Assembly (NCBI GenBank): GCA_001586965.3
Contig: LUCW03002391.1
Location: 30,001 to 51,240, forward strand
Direction of reading: 5' to 3'
Source: Sphaeroforma sirkka
Taxonomy: Eukaryota; Opisthokonta; Ichthyosporea; Ichthyophonida
Length of the DNA stretch: 21,240 nucleotides
Shown here: positions 21,027 to 21,240 of the stretch, piece by piece
Numbering within the stretch: the stretch's first letter is position 1
How the letters are laid out: the number at the start of each line of letters is the position of its first letter
Notes under the pieces: generated by a model
Seen by the model: only the letters and a program-made list of their open reading frames with translations
Told to the model about the DNA's origin: nothing
Database searches by the model: none
Position numbers and translations under genes: made by a program

Positions 21027-21240
21027 AAACACACTTACAACTTAAATAACAGCTGAGTGTATACAATATAGAAACAATTATAGTAGCAGAGAATATTTCT
21101 GTAATGTTTGGCAGCGCTGAATTTAAAAGACCAATCGATACAATGCTCTGTAAGATCACCGAAAATTAAGTTGTTACAACATAGCAAACCGAGTGCCCTT
21201 TCAAATGTATACACTATATATAGAGTATATATAGAGAAAA

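Larger units (their letters stand above)
20574..21240. other. 3' flank of the HAP2-like gene, no gene seen
   Basis: AT-rich DNA with an AATAAA, a hairpin and a short tandem repeat. No open frame here resembles a protein on either strand. Confidence 0.6.

Overview
This is eukaryotic nuclear DNA. Genes are broken by many GT-AG introns (about 106 nt to 1.8 kb), microsatellites are abundant, and candidate AATAAA polyadenylation signals follow two of the stop codons. The gene content (a BSD-domain protein, a GLG1-type cysteine-repeat protein and a HAP2/GCS1-type gamete fusogen) fits a protist, possibly a unicellular relative of animals. That placement is a guess from general character. All three main genes lie on the + strand.

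Layout. 1-1332: mostly non-coding, with one weak candidate terminal exon (409-621). 1333-2526: secreted protein with a signal peptide and five C-x7-C-x(15-18)-C-x11-C repeats; the fifth repeat is incomplete, which suggests a missed splice donor or a truncation. 2527-4035: no gene recognised. 4036-10439: a ten-exon gene whose exon phases all match (1266 nt, 421 residues) for a BSD-domain/SYAP1-like protein. It has an N-terminal run of 11-residue helical repeats and an acidic Asp/Leu tail. Its first intron is packed with CA/CG, ATY and ATGT microsatellites.

10440-16296 is a repeat-rich intergenic stretch. It holds a 91-bp tandem duplication, a cluster of CTAGAG palindromes, a pair of duplicated 35-37 nt intron-like units, a dispersed repeat with an inverted pair, long TA-rich arrays, the decayed C-terminal part of a DDE-type transposase (one frameshift and one in-frame stop) and a G-rich low-complexity patch.

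16297-20573 is a seven-exon gene (2994 nt, 997 residues, all phases matching). It encodes a type I membrane protein whose ectodomain resembles the C-terminal half of the HAP2/GCS1 sperm-egg/gamete fusion protein. It continues past the transmembrane helix into a cytoplasmic tail of about 150 residues that may hold a small PH/GRAM-like domain. 20574-21240 is 3' flanking sequence with an AATAAA, a perfect 11-bp hairpin and a 21-bp tandem repeat.

The genes show no obvious pathway link. The most interesting item is the divergent HAP2-like fusogen with its unusual extra tail domain; second is the 11-mer amphipathic-repeat/BSD architecture. All exon models are manual and need transcript support.
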